This document shows, piece after piece, positions 43,542-52,817 of a DNA stretch of 64,000 nucleotides. Each line of letters begins with the position of its first letter. Position 1 is the first letter of the stretch. The notes beneath the pieces are model-generated. The model had not been told where the DNA came from and did not search any database. It saw only the letters and a list, made by a program, of their open reading frames with translations. The translations under genes and the position numbers were made by a program. The DNA is taken from the NCBI GenBank assembly GCA_017629145.1, contig JAGBXR010000040.1, forward strand, positions 1 through 64,000, read 5' to 3'. This DNA comes from Alistipes sp. (lineage in GTDB: Bacteria; Bacteroidota; Bacteroidia; Bacteroidales; Rikenellaceae).

Positions 43542-44276
43542 ATGAAGAGACTTTTTGCACTATTAACGCTTATCGCAGTTACGAGCTGCTCTGTTGTGGA
43601 TGATGCCTTCGAGAGTGAGGAGCCACAGGTGTATACCGATGCCGTTGTCGAGAGCTTCGAGAGTAATTTGCCTTTGGCCGATGGTTACAACTATGGCTAC
43701 AACTCCGAGATTCTCAATTTCCAGTATTTCTACAACGAAGAGTATGCCTATTGGGGTGGTTTTGCGCAGGCCTCGCTCTATGATATGGAGGATGGCTCAT
43801 TCCTCAATCAGTATAGCGTCTTCAATAGCGACCCAGCATCGGGCGATGCCTACATTTTGTTCTACTACGACGAGTACAACGAGCCTTGCGATATCTTGTG
43901 CCGCTACTTCGGCTCGTATCAGTTTACAACCGTACGCCTTAATTTGACTACCTATACCTATATGTCAATTACTGACGAGGATTGCAATAACTTCGCGCGA
44001 GTGTTTGGCGATGGTGACTACCTTAAGGTTAGCTTTACGGCTCTTCTTAAAGATAAGGTCGAGGGTGTAACTGTTGATTGTTATGTTGTCGATTACCGCG
44101 ATGGTAAGCGATATGTTGCAGACAACTGGGCGACATTCGATATTAGCGCCCTTGCAGGTGAGTTGTGGGGTGTCCGTGTGCGTATCGAGACTACCGACGT
44201 AGGCGATTGGGGTGCTAATACTCCTCTTTACATCTGTATGGATGATTTGACCTACACCTATACTATTACAAAGTAG
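43542..44276 (+). CDS. DUF4465-type lipoprotein
   Basis: Lipobox TSC (Cys16) after a short signal. Beta-rich body with the DUF4465 pattern: YWGGFAQASLYD, NQYSVFNSDPASGDAYILFYYD, TYTYMSI, NNFARVFGDGDYLKVSFTALLKDK. Family assignment is from recall of the motif order. DUF4465 proteins are secreted or surface proteins of unknown function. 30 bases after the lolA-like gene; a bidirectional terminator follows. Confidence 0.72.
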   Translation: MKRLFALLTLIAVTSCSVVDDAFESEEPQVYTDAVVESFESNLPLADGYNYGYNSEILNFQYFYNEEYAYWGGFAQASLYDMEDGSFLNQYSVFNSDPASGDAYILFYYDEYNEPCDILCRYFGSYQFTTVRLNLTTYTYMSITDEDCNNFARVFGDGDYLKVSFTALLKDKVEGVTVDCYVVDYRDGKRYVADNWATFDISALAGELWGVRVRIETTDVGDWGANTPLYICMDDLTYTYTITK

Positions 44277-44316
44277 TAATATGTTGCAGTAAGCCGTTCT
44301 TTACGGTGCATTCTAC

Positions 44317-44352
44317 AATAAACCCCTCGGATTTAATCCGAGGGGTTTATTG
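44317..44352. terminator. Bidirectional terminator
   Basis: AATAAACCCCTCGGATT and AATCCGAGGGGTTTATT form a 17-bp perfect stem between converging genes. Confidence 0.93.
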
Positions 44353-44390
44353 TTATGCATCCCTATAAGGGTGCTCTGCATATCCTATGT

Positions 44391-45185
44391 TTATGGCTGT
44401 GAGAGCCAATGCTTGAACTCTGCTACGCGCGCTTTGGGTATGACGATGCGCTCGGGTGCTTCTGTGTTGAGATTTAGTGACAGGCGGCTACCAAACCATA
44501 TCGATACATCCTTAACGGCACGTCGCGAAATGATAAACTGGCGGTTGGCTCTGAAGAACATCTTGGTTGGCAACTGCTGGCTTAAACTCTCGAGAGTCTT
44601 GTCTACGGCGTAGGTCACACCGTTATGAGTCGTAAGTGTTACGCGCTCGGCAAAGGTGTAGAAGAAGGCAACCTCATCCATTTGTATAGGGATGATCTTA
44701 TCCTTATATCGTATCAGCATCGTCTGCAACGGTGCACTTGCGCCACTTTGTTGCTCGATAGCCGTGTCGGGATACTGTAGTGCGGTTGATGCTGTCGTCG
44801 CCTGCTCCGAGGTTTTCAGTCGCTCGAGTTTTTCGATTGAGCGTCGTAGCTCCTCCTCTTGGAATGGTTTCAGCAAATAGTCGATGCTGTTTACCTTGAA
44901 TGCCTGAAGTGCGTACTGGTCGTATGCTGTAGTAAATATAACAGGTATGTCTATATCCACGCTGCGGAAGATGCGGAACGAGTCACCGTCAGCGAGGTGT
45001 ATATCCATAAATACTATATCGGCATCGACCTTCGACGAGAAGTACTCGACAGCCTCATCAACCGATTCTAATGTTGCGATAATCTCAATTTCGGGCCTGA
45101 TGTTTTGCAACATACTGCGCAGGTTGACAACGGCAGCCGTCTCGTCTTCGACAATTATAACACGTCTAATACTCATACGCCTCAT
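44391..45185 (-). CDS. LytTR-family response regulator
   Basis: Receiver domain with phospho-acceptor Asp61 (IVFMDIHLADGDS) and YLLKPF, then a ~35-residue Ser/Thr/Gln-rich linker and a LytTR DNA-binding domain (~150-264: IIPIQMDEVAFFYTFAERVTL, FFRANRQFIISRRAV). ATG 45185 or the ATG three codons later are both possible. 3 bases after its histidine kinase. Target genes unknown. Confidence 0.92.
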   Translation of the reverse strand: MRRMSIRRVIIVEDETAAVVNLRSMLQNIRPEIEIIATLESVDEAVEYFSSKVDADIVFMDIHLADGDSFRIFRSVDIDIPVIFTTAYDQYALQAFKVNSIDYLLKPFQEEELRRSIEKLERLKTSEQATTASTALQYPDTAIEQQSGASAPLQTMLIRYKDKIIPIQMDEVAFFYTFAERVTLTTHNGVTYAVDKTLESLSQQLPTKMFFRANRQFIISRRAVKDVSIWFGSRLSLNLNTEAPERIVIPKARVAEFKHWLSQP

Positions 45186-45188
45186 TGT

Positions 45189-46532
45189 TTAGCTGTTTGG
45201 AACTTCGAGAGGCAGACGCACCATAAAGCGGTTATCATCCTCGATTATCTCGATCTCGCGGCCACTGATAATCTGCCAACGGCTGTTCAGGTTCTGCAGG
45301 CCTATGCCTGTCGAAGGCTCGGTGTCGAGCTTCGGATGCTTCGGATTCTCTATCTCGAGGTAGTTGTCCACAGTGCGTATGGTGATATGAAGCGGAGTTT
45401 TCGATGTTATGCTGTTGTGCTTTACCGCATTGCCAATCAAAGGTTGTAGTGTGAGCGCTGGAAGCATCCATCCGTTGTAGTTAGGGTCTATGTCGAAGTC
45501 GAAGAATAGCTTATCTGCATATCGAATCTTGAACAGGTAGGCATAGGCCTCGGCAAAGGCTATCTCTTCGCCCAGTGTCGTCTTGTGGCTCTGGCCATTC
45601 TGTATTATGTAGCGGAATGTGTATGACAACTGATCGATATACTCTAGCGCACGCTTCTCGTCTCGCTCGCGAATGAGCATAGCCAATGAGTTGAGCGAGT
45701 TGAAGAAGAAGTGTGGGTTGATCTGTCCTATGAGCATATTGTAGCGTGTCGAGAGATTCTCGGTCTTTAGTCGCTCGTTTTCCACAACGATTGCCTGCCT
45801 CTGACGCATAAGGAAATAGATGCGCGAGTAGAGAATCGTAACAGCAAGCATAAACAACGACTTGGTGAGCACTATGAGGTATGTGCTGTTGTGGGCATCT
45901 GCCGAAAAGAAGAAGACAATGCGCATCACGCCGTTGCGGAAAGATGTTACGGGTGCAAGATACAAAGCTGCCGATGCTATAAGTATGACAAGCAGTACGC
46001 GGCGGGCGAATATCTTATTAGAGTAGCCACCGTTACGCTGTGGAAGAGTTAGTATGAGCAGCATAAGGAATGAGATAATAGCATAGTAGGCTATCTGCCA
46101 TATAAACTCCACCGTGCGGCTGGGACGGTCGTAGAGTGAGTCTAAGTCGAACTCCTCGCCATTACGCATAAACACCTTATCGAGTCTTGGGTGAGCATCG
46201 TTCAGTTGTTGTTCTGTATAGGTGTCGCCCCAAGCTCGATGACTGCTAAAGCATAGGTGGTCACCATCTTGCAGCTTGTGGCTATTCACCTGCCACGCTG
46301 AGACATAGATGCTGTCACGCTCCTCGCAGTCGCAAACTATATATCCGTGCAGATCGCGACTTAGGTGGAGCGTGCCACTATTATGCTGCTCTACATTGCT
46401 CATCTCTCTGTTACCTCGCTGTGCCATACCACGTTCGGTGATTATTGGTAGCAGCAGATACGAAAAGTTGATAACAAGACTCAGCGCAACAGCTGTAAGT
46501 ATGTGTAGTCCTATATGGCTCTTGACTTGCAT
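45189..46532 (-). CDS. LytS-type membrane histidine kinase
   Basis: One TM near the N-terminus (~9-29), an extracytoplasmic segment of about 110 residues with YVSAWQVNSHKLQDGD, then about three TM helices (~145-240), a coiled coil, and the His_kinase (PF06580-type) core with NPHFFFNSLNSLAML (His ~272), N-box LIGNAVKHNS and GIGLQNLNSRW. The enzymatic core is complete. Last kinase/regulator pair of a nine-gene run; the external signal is unknown. Confidence 0.9.
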   Translation of the reverse strand: MQVKSHIGLHILTAVALSLVINFSYLLLPIITERGMAQRGNREMSNVEQHNSGTLHLSRDLHGYIVCDCEERDSIYVSAWQVNSHKLQDGDHLCFSSHRAWGDTYTEQQLNDAHPRLDKVFMRNGEEFDLDSLYDRPSRTVEFIWQIAYYAIISFLMLLILTLPQRNGGYSNKIFARRVLLVILIASAALYLAPVTSFRNGVMRIVFFFSADAHNSTYLIVLTKSLFMLAVTILYSRIYFLMRQRQAIVVENERLKTENLSTRYNMLIGQINPHFFFNSLNSLAMLIRERDEKRALEYIDQLSYTFRYIIQNGQSHKTTLGEEIAFAEAYAYLFKIRYADKLFFDFDIDPNYNGWMLPALTLQPLIGNAVKHNSITSKTPLHITIRTVDNYLEIENPKHPKLDTEPSTGIGLQNLNSRWQIISGREIEIIEDDNRFMVRLPLEVPNS

Positions 46533-46569
46533 TATCTATAATAGGTTTATGCGTAACTTGGCTCTATGC

Positions 46570-47103
46570 CTACTTCTCAGCCTCGTACCACGAAGCGTAG
46601 GTGCGGTAGTCGCGCGCTGTGCGGCGGATAATCTCCTCGCGCTGCTCTGGCGTTACATCCTTCACCTTCTTTGCTGGCACACCAGCATATACCGAGTTAG
46701 GCTCGAGCTTCTGGTTCGATAGTACAAGAGCATTTGCTGCAACGATACATCCAGTAGCTACTACCGCGTTGTCGAGAATCGTTGCACCCATACCGATGAG
46801 GCAGTCGTCTTCGATAATTGCACCGTGAATTACGGCGTTATGACCTACCGATACGAAGTTGCCGATGTGGGTCTGCGATGGATGCTTCGAGCCATCGTAG
46901 AGCGTGTGGATAACCACACCATCCTGAATGTTCGAGTTGTTGCCGATGGTTATTGCGTTAACATCACCGCGTAGAACAGCGTTGTACCAGATTGAGCAGT
47001 TCTCGCCAATCTTCACATTGCCGATGATTGCTGCATTCTCTGCCAACCACGTATCCTTGCCAATCTCGGGCTCGTAGCCACGTACCTTTCTAATAAGTGC
47101 CAT
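46570..47103 (-). CDS. Gamma-class carbonic anhydrase-like protein
   Basis: Left-handed beta-helix from hexapeptide repeats (AAIIGNVKIGENCSIWYNAVLRGDVNAITIGNNSNIQDG). The three zinc histidines are in VIHTLY, SVGHNA and VIHG, as in Cam/YrdA. A C-terminal helix follows (TPEQREEIIRRTARDY). 177 residues. The acidic loop of archaeal Cam is absent, as in most bacterial members, whose activity is often unproven. Confidence 0.9.
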   Translation of the reverse strand: MALIRKVRGYEPEIGKDTWLAENAAIIGNVKIGENCSIWYNAVLRGDVNAITIGNNSNIQDGVVIHTLYDGSKHPSQTHIGNFVSVGHNAVIHGAIIEDDCLIGMGATILDNAVVATGCIVAANALVLSNQKLEPNSVYAGVPAKKVKDVTPEQREEIIRRTARDYRTYASWYEAEK

Positions 47104-47141
47104 AATATTTCTTGTTTTATTGTTGTCTGTAACTTGTTCTG

Positions 47142-47936
47142 CTATTTCTGCTCTGCTGCCTCTTCTCTCTTTGCCTCGTCCCAGTATGAGTCCATCTCGG
47201 CAAGTGTCATCTCGCGGAGCGATTTGCCGATCTGCTCGGCACGTTGTTCAACGTGGTTAAAGCGGCGGATAAACTTTTTGTTAGTGCGCTCCAAAGCACC
47301 CTCGGGATCGATGCCATAGAGACGGCAGGCGTTGATGAGTGCAAAGAAGAGGTCGCCCATCTCATCTGCCAGACGCTCGGTATTCTTTGCCTCGAGCTCG
47401 GCATCGACCTCCATAAGCTCCTCTTTGACCTTTGCCCATACATTCTCCCTCTTTTCCCAGTCGAAGCCTGTTGCTGCAGCCTTCTCACCAATGCGAAACG
47501 CTTTGACCATCGATGGTAATGATACTGGTACACCGCCCAGTGTGCCACTCTTGCGGCTTTTCTTGCGGAGTTTGAGCGCCTCCCAGTTCTGCTTCACCTC
47601 TTCGGGGGTGTCGGCGTGTATATCGCCATAGACGTGTGGGTGACGGTATATGAGCTTGTCGCATACGCCATTTGCTACATCCGTGTAGTCGAATGCGCCC
47701 TGCTCCTCACCGAGCTTCGAGTAGAATACGACGTGCAGCAGAAGATCTCCGAGCTCCTCTTTGATGCCCTCCATATTCTTGTCTGTGATTGCATCAGCAA
47801 GCTCGTATGTCTCTTCGATGGTGTTGTTGCGCAGTGTGTCGAATGTCTGCTCTCTATCCCAGGGACACTCTCTGCGCAGCGTGTCCATAACCTCGAGCAG
47901 ACGCAATGTGGCCTTGTCGGCCTCGGCTCTGTTCAT
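47142..47936 (-). CDS. mazG: Nucleoside triphosphate pyrophosphohydrolase MazG
   Basis: Hydrolyses NTPs to NMP and PPi, a house-cleaning and (p)ppGpp-modulating enzyme. Two tandem MazG domains: N-terminal with CPWDREQT, EETYELADAI and EELGDLLLHV; C-terminal with KEELMEVDAEL and DEMGDLFFALIN, plus GFDWEKRENVWAKV between. 264 residues, as in E. coli. 4 bases after the preceding gene. Confidence 0.95.
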   Translation of the reverse strand: MNRAEADKATLRLLEVMDTLRRECPWDREQTFDTLRNNTIEETYELADAITDKNMEGIKEELGDLLLHVVFYSKLGEEQGAFDYTDVANGVCDKLIYRHPHVYGDIHADTPEEVKQNWEALKLRKKSRKSGTLGGVPVSLPSMVKAFRIGEKAAATGFDWEKRENVWAKVKEELMEVDAELEAKNTERLADEMGDLFFALINACRLYGIDPEGALERTNKKFIRRFNHVEQRAEQIGKSLREMTLAEMDSYWDEAKREEAAEQK

Positions 47937-47940
47937 ATCT

Positions 47941-48660
47941 TTAGTTTTTACGTTTAATCTTTCTTAATGGTAGTTTCATTACTCCGAAGAATGCTTCGCC
48001 AAAGATGCCACTCGACATCTTCGATGTGCCAGCCTCGCGGTCGATGAAGATGATCGACACTTCGCCAAGCTTGAATCCGAGCTTCCAAGCAGAGTATTTC
48101 ATCTCGATCTGGAAACCGTAGCCATTCATCTTCACAGCATCGAGATCTATAGTTTCGAGTACCTTGCGGCTGTAGCCGACAAATCCTGCTGTAGCATCTG
48201 CAACGGGCATTTGTGTTACGATGCGCACATACTTCGATGCGAAGTACGACATCAGCAGTCGACCCATAGGCCAATTCACTACGTTTACACCTTTGCAGTA
48301 GCGCGAGCCGATGACCATATCGTTCTCATCGAGCGAGCTGTCGAGGCGCATCAGATCATCGGGGTTGTGCGAAAAGTCGCAATCCATCTCAAATATGCGG
48401 TCGTAGCCGTGTGCCAGAGCATACTTGAATCCTGCGATGTAGGCTGTGCCGAGACCGAGTTTGCCGCTGCGCTCTATGAGATGCAGTCGCTCGCTATAGT
48501 TCTGCTGCTCTTGGCGCACAAGCTCTGCTGTACCATCGGGCGATGAGTCGTCGACGATGAGCAGGTCGAAGTGTAGTTCGAGCGACATCACGCGTTTGAT
48601 CATCGCTACGATGTTCTCTCGCTCGTTATAGGTCGGTATGATAATTACTCGTTTCATCAC
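47941..48660 (-). CDS. Polyprenol-phosphate mannosyltransferase-like GT2
   Basis: GT-A glycosyltransferase of the dolichol/polyprenol-phosphate mannose synthase group: PTYNERENI, DDSSPDGT (nucleotide), RSGKLGLGTAYIAGF, the DXD-like MDCDFSHNP and RYCKGVNVVNWP. No C-terminal TM domain, so it acts as a peripheral enzyme. 239 residues. It overlaps the upstream GT2 by 4 bases (ATGA). Confidence 0.9.
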   Translation of the reverse strand: MMKRVIIIPTYNERENIVAMIKRVMSLELHFDLLIVDDSSPDGTAELVRQEQQNYSERLHLIERSGKLGLGTAYIAGFKYALAHGYDRIFEMDCDFSHNPDDLMRLDSSLDENDMVIGSRYCKGVNVVNWPMGRLLMSYFASKYVRIVTQMPVADATAGFVGYSRKVLETIDLDAVKMNGYGFQIEMKYSAWKLGFKLGEVSIIFIDREAGTSKMSSGIFGEAFFGVMKLPLRKIKRKN

Positions 48661-49661
48661 ATCATATTGTTAAAGTGGCGTCTGCCAAAGAGGTAACGCA
48701 CAACTATCGAGAAGCTGTATATGTTTTCGACTCTTTTTTTACGTACCACCTCGCGTCGTTTCTTTGCGAGCATCTTGTGCCACGCAATGAACGATGCCCA
48801 GGCGCGCACTACTGCCCAGGCACGCTGTGGATGGAGCGTGAGAAGCAGAATTGCAGCTTCGGCAAGGTCGGTAAATGGTCGCAGGATAGCTACAACCAGA
48901 CGCTGCACGGGTGTAGAGCATTTGTAGAGCATCGCGAGGTTGTTGCGGTGGTTGAGATATATCTTATGTGCCGATTGCTGAAGTGTGCCACCTCCAAGGT
49001 GGTAGACAACCGATTGGGGCTCGACGACAATACGCCAGCCGGCAAGTTGCATACGCCACTGTAGATCAATCTCTTCCATATGAGCAAAAAACTCCTCGTC
49101 GAAGCCACCCAACGCGTGGAATAGCTCGGCACGACAACAGAGTGCTGCACCGCTGCCCCAGAATATGTCGCGACGTGTGTCATACTGTCCGCAGTCTTGC
49201 TCCAGTGTCGAGAGTATTCTGCCACGACAGAACGGGTAACCAAGATAGTCTATGAAACCTCCCGAAGCGCCTGCATACTCAAACTCATTGCGACGATTGG
49301 CCGATAGGAGCTTTGGCGCAACAGCTGCCACATCACTCTCCTTGTCGAGTACTTCGATAAGCGGAGCAAGCCACCCATCGCTCACCTCAACATCGTTGTT
49401 GAGCAGCAGATAGTAGTCGCTTTCGATTTGTTTGAGTGCGCGGTTGTACCCTCCTGCGAAGCCATAGTTTTGCTCGAGGCGCACTATGCGCAACGTGGGA
49501 TAGTTGAGAGCAAGCCACAATAGCGAGTCGTCAGTAGAGTTGTTGTCGGCAATGACAACCTCTACGCCCTCCATCTTTAGGCTATGCTCAACTACCGACG
49601 GCAGAAAATGCTCCAGGTGGCGGCGTCCGTTCCAGTTAAGTATTACGACACTCAATTTCAT
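48657..49661 (-). CDS. GT2 family glycosyltransferase
   Basis: Rhamnosyltransferase-like GT2: SVVILNWNGRRHLE at the start, the nucleotide site VIADNNSTDDS, QNYGFAGGYN, LLLNNDVEV and a late GGFDEEFFAHMEEIDLQWR. The C-terminal ~90 residues are basic, with a hydrophobic segment near ~275. 334 residues. Acceptor unknown, probably an envelope polysaccharide or lipid-linked sugar given the neighbouring acyl- and glycosyltransferases. Confidence 0.88.
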   Translation of the reverse strand: MKLSVVILNWNGRRHLEHFLPSVVEHSLKMEGVEVVIADNNSTDDSLLWLALNYPTLRIVRLEQNYGFAGGYNRALKQIESDYYLLLNNDVEVSDGWLAPLIEVLDKESDVAAVAPKLLSANRRNEFEYAGASGGFIDYLGYPFCRGRILSTLEQDCGQYDTRRDIFWGSGAALCCRAELFHALGGFDEEFFAHMEEIDLQWRMQLAGWRIVVEPQSVVYHLGGGTLQQSAHKIYLNHRNNLAMLYKCSTPVQRLVVAILRPFTDLAEAAILLLTLHPQRAWAVVRAWASFIAWHKMLAKKRREVVRKKRVENIYSFSIVVRYLFGRRHFNNMM

Positions 49662-49672
49662 ATTCCGAATAG

Positions 49673-50596
49673 TTACTCCTCCTTCTTATGCTTCCAGCGA
49701 CGATGCGACCACAACCATAGGTGTGGTGCTGCACAAATCTCGCGTTCTAGAACGCGTATATATCGCTCTGTGATTTCAAACTCGGCGACCTCCTCTTTGC
49801 CATCGTATAACAACTCCACGAAGATATCGTACTCACCACGACGACGATATTTCAGGCCGATATACCACACTGGAAGATGTAGCTTTAGCGCTAGCTGCTC
49901 GCCGCCCTCGGCAAAGATTGTATCTTGGTTGAGGAAGCGGAACCAGTGTGAGTCCTTGTGACGGTAGGGATTTTGGTCGGCAATAAGTCCCATCGTGAGA
50001 AATCTCTCGGCACCCTTACCTCCGCGATTCTTCAGAAAGTAGCGAAGACTCTCATCACGAGGTATAGCCTCAGTATTAGGGATTTTGCGAAGACGCCTAA
50101 AAAGATCGTCAAGCGCATTGTTGTTCAACGGATGGAATACGCTCACAAGTTTGTGGGTTGGATTGTAGATGCCAGCTGCCATAAAGTACTCCCAGCATCC
50201 GATGTGTCCTGCCATAAGAATTGTATCATCACCCTTACATCCATCTATATATTTTTTTGCATCGGGAAATGTTGCGCGCTGCTTCAGCTGCTCAGGTGTG
50301 ATACCTGCGAGGCTTATGGTGTTGATCATCTGTTCCGCAAGGTTACGGTAGCATTTGTGCATAATGCTGCGTAGCTCCTCTTCGTCTCGCTCTGGGAATG
50401 CGTTTCGGAGGTTAGTCATAATTACATCTCTACGATAGTGCAATACAAAGCGCAAGATGAAGTATATGAAATCTTCGAGAACGTAGTAGCGCACCCAGCG
50501 TGGCATTATTGCTACTAAGCGACATAGCCCAAATAGTAGGTTGGAGAGAAACTTCTCGCCACGCGTCAATGTATATCTGTTGTTATCTTTTGCCAT
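49673..50596 (-). CDS. LpxL/HtrB-like lysophospholipid acyltransferase
   Basis: Late lipid A acyltransferase family. The catalytic HX4E box GHIGCWE (His131, Glu136), DQNPYRHKD, and a hydrophobic N-terminal anchor (~16-50). 307 residues. Likely acylates lipid A or a related lipid at the inner membrane; the exact acceptor is not defined. It begins 2 bases after rsmI. Confidence 0.88.
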   Translation of the reverse strand: MAKDNNRYTLTRGEKFLSNLLFGLCRLVAIMPRWVRYYVLEDFIYFILRFVLHYRRDVIMTNLRNAFPERDEEELRSIMHKCYRNLAEQMINTISLAGITPEQLKQRATFPDAKKYIDGCKGDDTILMAGHIGCWEYFMAAGIYNPTHKLVSVFHPLNNNALDDLFRRLRKIPNTEAIPRDESLRYFLKNRGGKGAERFLTMGLIADQNPYRHKDSHWFRFLNQDTIFAEGGEQLALKLHLPVWYIGLKYRRRGEYDIFVELLYDGKEEVAEFEITERYIRVLEREICAAPHLWLWSHRRWKHKKEE

Positions 50597-50598
50597 AT

Positions 50599-51315
50599 TT
50601 ACTCCTTATCTTCGATTTCGTCGTCAGCATTGTTGCGCGCCTTGGTATCGTAGCCAGCAACGACAATTACAAACTCTCCCTTGGGCTCGTGCTCACGGAA
50701 GTGTGCCAGTACTTCGGCAACCGTGCCGCGTACTGTCTCTTCAAACTTCTTGGTAATCTCGCGTACGACAGCTACTCGGCGCTCCTCTCCCATAGTCTCG
50801 GCAATCTGCTCGAGACACTTCACAACGCGGTAGGGCGACTCGTAAAGCACTAATGTGCGAGTCTCTGTGGCTAACTCCTGCAGACGTTTCATACGACCCT
50901 TCTTCTGCGGAAGAAAGCCCTCGAAACAGAATCTGTCGCACGGAAAGCCACTTTGCACAACAGCGGGTATTAGTGCTGTAGCACCAGGAAGCGTTACTAC
51001 CTCAATACCCTCCTCGACGCACTTGCGTACAAGCAAGAATCCAGGGTCGGAGATACCTGGTGTGCCGGCATCCGACACCAACGCTACATCGCGGCCTGCG
51101 GCTATTGCCTCTGCAACACGATTTACCGTGGCGTGTTCGTTGAACTTATGGTGCGAGTGCATAGGCTTCTCAATGCCGAGGTGACGCAACAAAAACGATG
51201 TGGTGCGTGTATCCTCCGCAAGGATAAAGTCTACACTCTTGAGGACATTTATAGCACGAAGTGTTATATCTTCGAGATTACCTATCGGTGTAGGTACAAC
51301 ATATAGTGCTGCCAT
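50599..51315 (-). CDS. rsmI: 16S rRNA (cytidine-1402-2'-O)-methyltransferase
   Basis: 2'-O-methylates C1402 in the P site of 16S rRNA. Tetrapyrrole-methylase fold: PTPIGNLEDITLRA at the start, EDTR, VALVSDAGTPGISDPG (SAM site) and FEGFLPQKKGRMKR. 238 residues; the tail is acidic (NADDEIEDKE). Directly follows the low-complexity gene, with a 3-base gap. Confidence 0.96.
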   Translation of the reverse strand: MAALYVVPTPIGNLEDITLRAINVLKSVDFILAEDTRTTSFLLRHLGIEKPMHSHHKFNEHATVNRVAEAIAAGRDVALVSDAGTPGISDPGFLLVRKCVEEGIEVVTLPGATALIPAVVQSGFPCDRFCFEGFLPQKKGRMKRLQELATETRTLVLYESPYRVVKCLEQIAETMGEERRVAVVREITKKFEETVRGTVAEVLAHFREHEPKGEFVIVVAGYDTKARNNADDEIEDKE

Positions 51316-51318
51316 TGT

Positions 51319-52539
51319 TTATGATAGTTTACGTTCAAGTAGCGAAATAAGTAGCTTTGCTCCTTCCGAGTCGGGATTCCACGCAAAATTCTCTACGATG
51401 TATATCATACACTCGTCCAAATCGTCGAATTCGTTGAGCGTCTCGATGGTCGACTCGTATCGTTCGTTATTGCCATCGAAGAGGTCGCGTACCATCAGGA
51501 ATTTATCGTTGATGCCTATCGCCTTGCGCAGGTCGCTGATGCGGTTAAATGGAGTTGTTGGCTGCTCCTCTGCTGCGAGTTTGTCGCCAAGAACGGTCAC
51601 CCTGCTGCCGAGTACATCCCCCAGACGTGTTGTCGGTGTGTTGTTGATTGTGGCTGTAACCACTGGCTGTGGCGCAACCTCCTCGACCGCTGCTGGTGCT
51701 GGTTGTGGTGCAGGTGTACTCTCCTCCTTTGAGCTGCCGAGCACAGCCTCTAGCTCCTCGATTGTTGAAGGCTTGGGCTCGTATGCTGGTGTTGCGTTAC
51801 GCTGCTCATCGCGGTTTGTCGATGGGGTGGTTGTTACAGCAGGCTCTGGGTGCTCCCTGGTGATGGGAGTGTTGTAGAGCGAAATCATTCTGCGGCTCGA
51901 CTTGCTGCGTACAGGGATATCCTCGATGCCGAACAGACTTTCGCTTATGGCGGAAGGTGCGCTCCCTGGCTCAACTCTGGGTTTTGCAGTTGGCTCGATA
52001 ACGCTCTTCTCATTAGGCTCGGGTGTTTCGATCTTGTGTGTATGGACAGCTTGCGCAACTTCTGGCTCTGCCTCTGCAGTTGCTGCAACTTCTACAACCT
52101 CTGTTGTCTTCGTCTCGGCTTCAGTCGCTACCTCCTCGGAGTGTGGTGTAGCTGTGTTCTCGGGCTCCACAACCTCTGCTACGGTAGTCTCCTCTTTCGC
52201 AGGTTCGATTGGCTCGCTCTCTGTGTTGAGACCTAATAACGCATCGATATCGAGAATGTCATCGAAGCTGTCAACAACCGCAGTTGTGCTGTGCTCCTCG
52301 TTGCGACTCTCCGTCTCGTCTGCGATGTGTGGTGCTTCGCTTTGAGGCTCCTCTTCGGTCTTTTGTGCAGTTATGTTGTGAGGCTTCGACTCGCCGAGAT
52401 CCATAATTGTTTCGTAAAGTGTGCGAAGCTCCTCGAGGGCTATATCTCGTTCGATGGCCGGAATGCGTGAGGTGCTATCCCAGCCACGTGTAAGAGTTGT
52501 CAGATGTGACAACATCGCTGCTATGCTTCTGTTTTTCAT
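51319..52539 (-). CDS. Low-complexity protein with conserved C-terminal domain
   Basis: 406 residues, not recognised by function. The N-terminal ~55 residues look folded (ERDIALEELRTLYETIMDLGE). Residues ~60-320 are Pro/Glu/Thr/Ala/Ser-rich and presumably disordered. The C-terminal ~70 residues are folded and helical: IGINDKFLMVRDLFDGNNERYE.TI..LN (...) YIVENFAWNPDSEGAKLL. This terminal pattern recurs in Bacteroidota proteins of otherwise variable length. First gene of the run through rsmI; a promoter lies just upstream. Cytoplasmic by lack of signal. Confidence 0.7.
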   Translation of the reverse strand: MKNRSIAAMLSHLTTLTRGWDSTSRIPAIERDIALEELRTLYETIMDLGESKPHNITAQKTEEEPQSEAPHIADETESRNEEHSTTAVVDSFDDILDIDALLGLNTESEPIEPAKEETTVAEVVEPENTATPHSEEVATEAETKTTEVVEVAATAEAEPEVAQAVHTHKIETPEPNEKSVIEPTAKPRVEPGSAPSAISESLFGIEDIPVRSKSSRRMISLYNTPITREHPEPAVTTTPSTNRDEQRNATPAYEPKPSTIEELEAVLGSSKEESTPAPQPAPAAVEEVAPQPVVTATINNTPTTRLGDVLGSRVTVLGDKLAAEEQPTTPFNRISDLRKAIGINDKFLMVRDLFDGNNERYESTIETLNEFDDLDECMIYIVENFAWNPDSEGAKLLISLLERKLS

Positions 52540-52570
52540 CGGCTGAATAACTATATATTTATATAATGTC

Positions 52571-52600
52571 CAAAGGTACGAAAAAAAATGTAATGTGCAA
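52571..52600 (-). promoter_or_regulatory. Promoter of the nine-gene minus-strand run
   Basis: Minus strand: TTG (52598-52600), 19 bp, TACCTTTG (52571-52578), 32 bases before the ATG at 52539. Confidence 0.75.
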
Positions 52601-52746
52601 AAAGCAGAACTCTATTATTATCTCGAGCAATGATATTTTTCATTATTGCAACGAAAACTCTGTGCCTCTATTATCTGTTTTAATGCTATTTCGGCCGATA
52701 GATAGGGCAACTGACTCTCTATTTTGGTCGATTCACCGATATAATG

Positions 52747-52778
52747 TTGTGTAGTTAACAAAAAAAATATTACTTTCG
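52747..52778 (+). promoter_or_regulatory. Promoter of the outer membrane protein gene
   Basis: TTG (52747-52749), 21 bp, TACTTTCG (52771-52778), one base from TAnnTTTG. Confidence 0.6.
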
Positions 52779-52817
52779 CCGACGAAATGATTGATATTAA
52801 TTAATACAGATATACAG

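Noticed and set aside
51200..52345. Long plus-strand ORFs opposite rsmI and the low-complexity gene
   Set aside because: Ser/Ala/Val-rich translations are the mirror of Glu/Thr/Pro-rich codons on the minus strand.
52566..52754. 62-residue plus-strand ORF before the outer membrane protein gene
   Set aside because: Starts within the minus-strand promoter, has no promoter of its own and no protein-like pattern.
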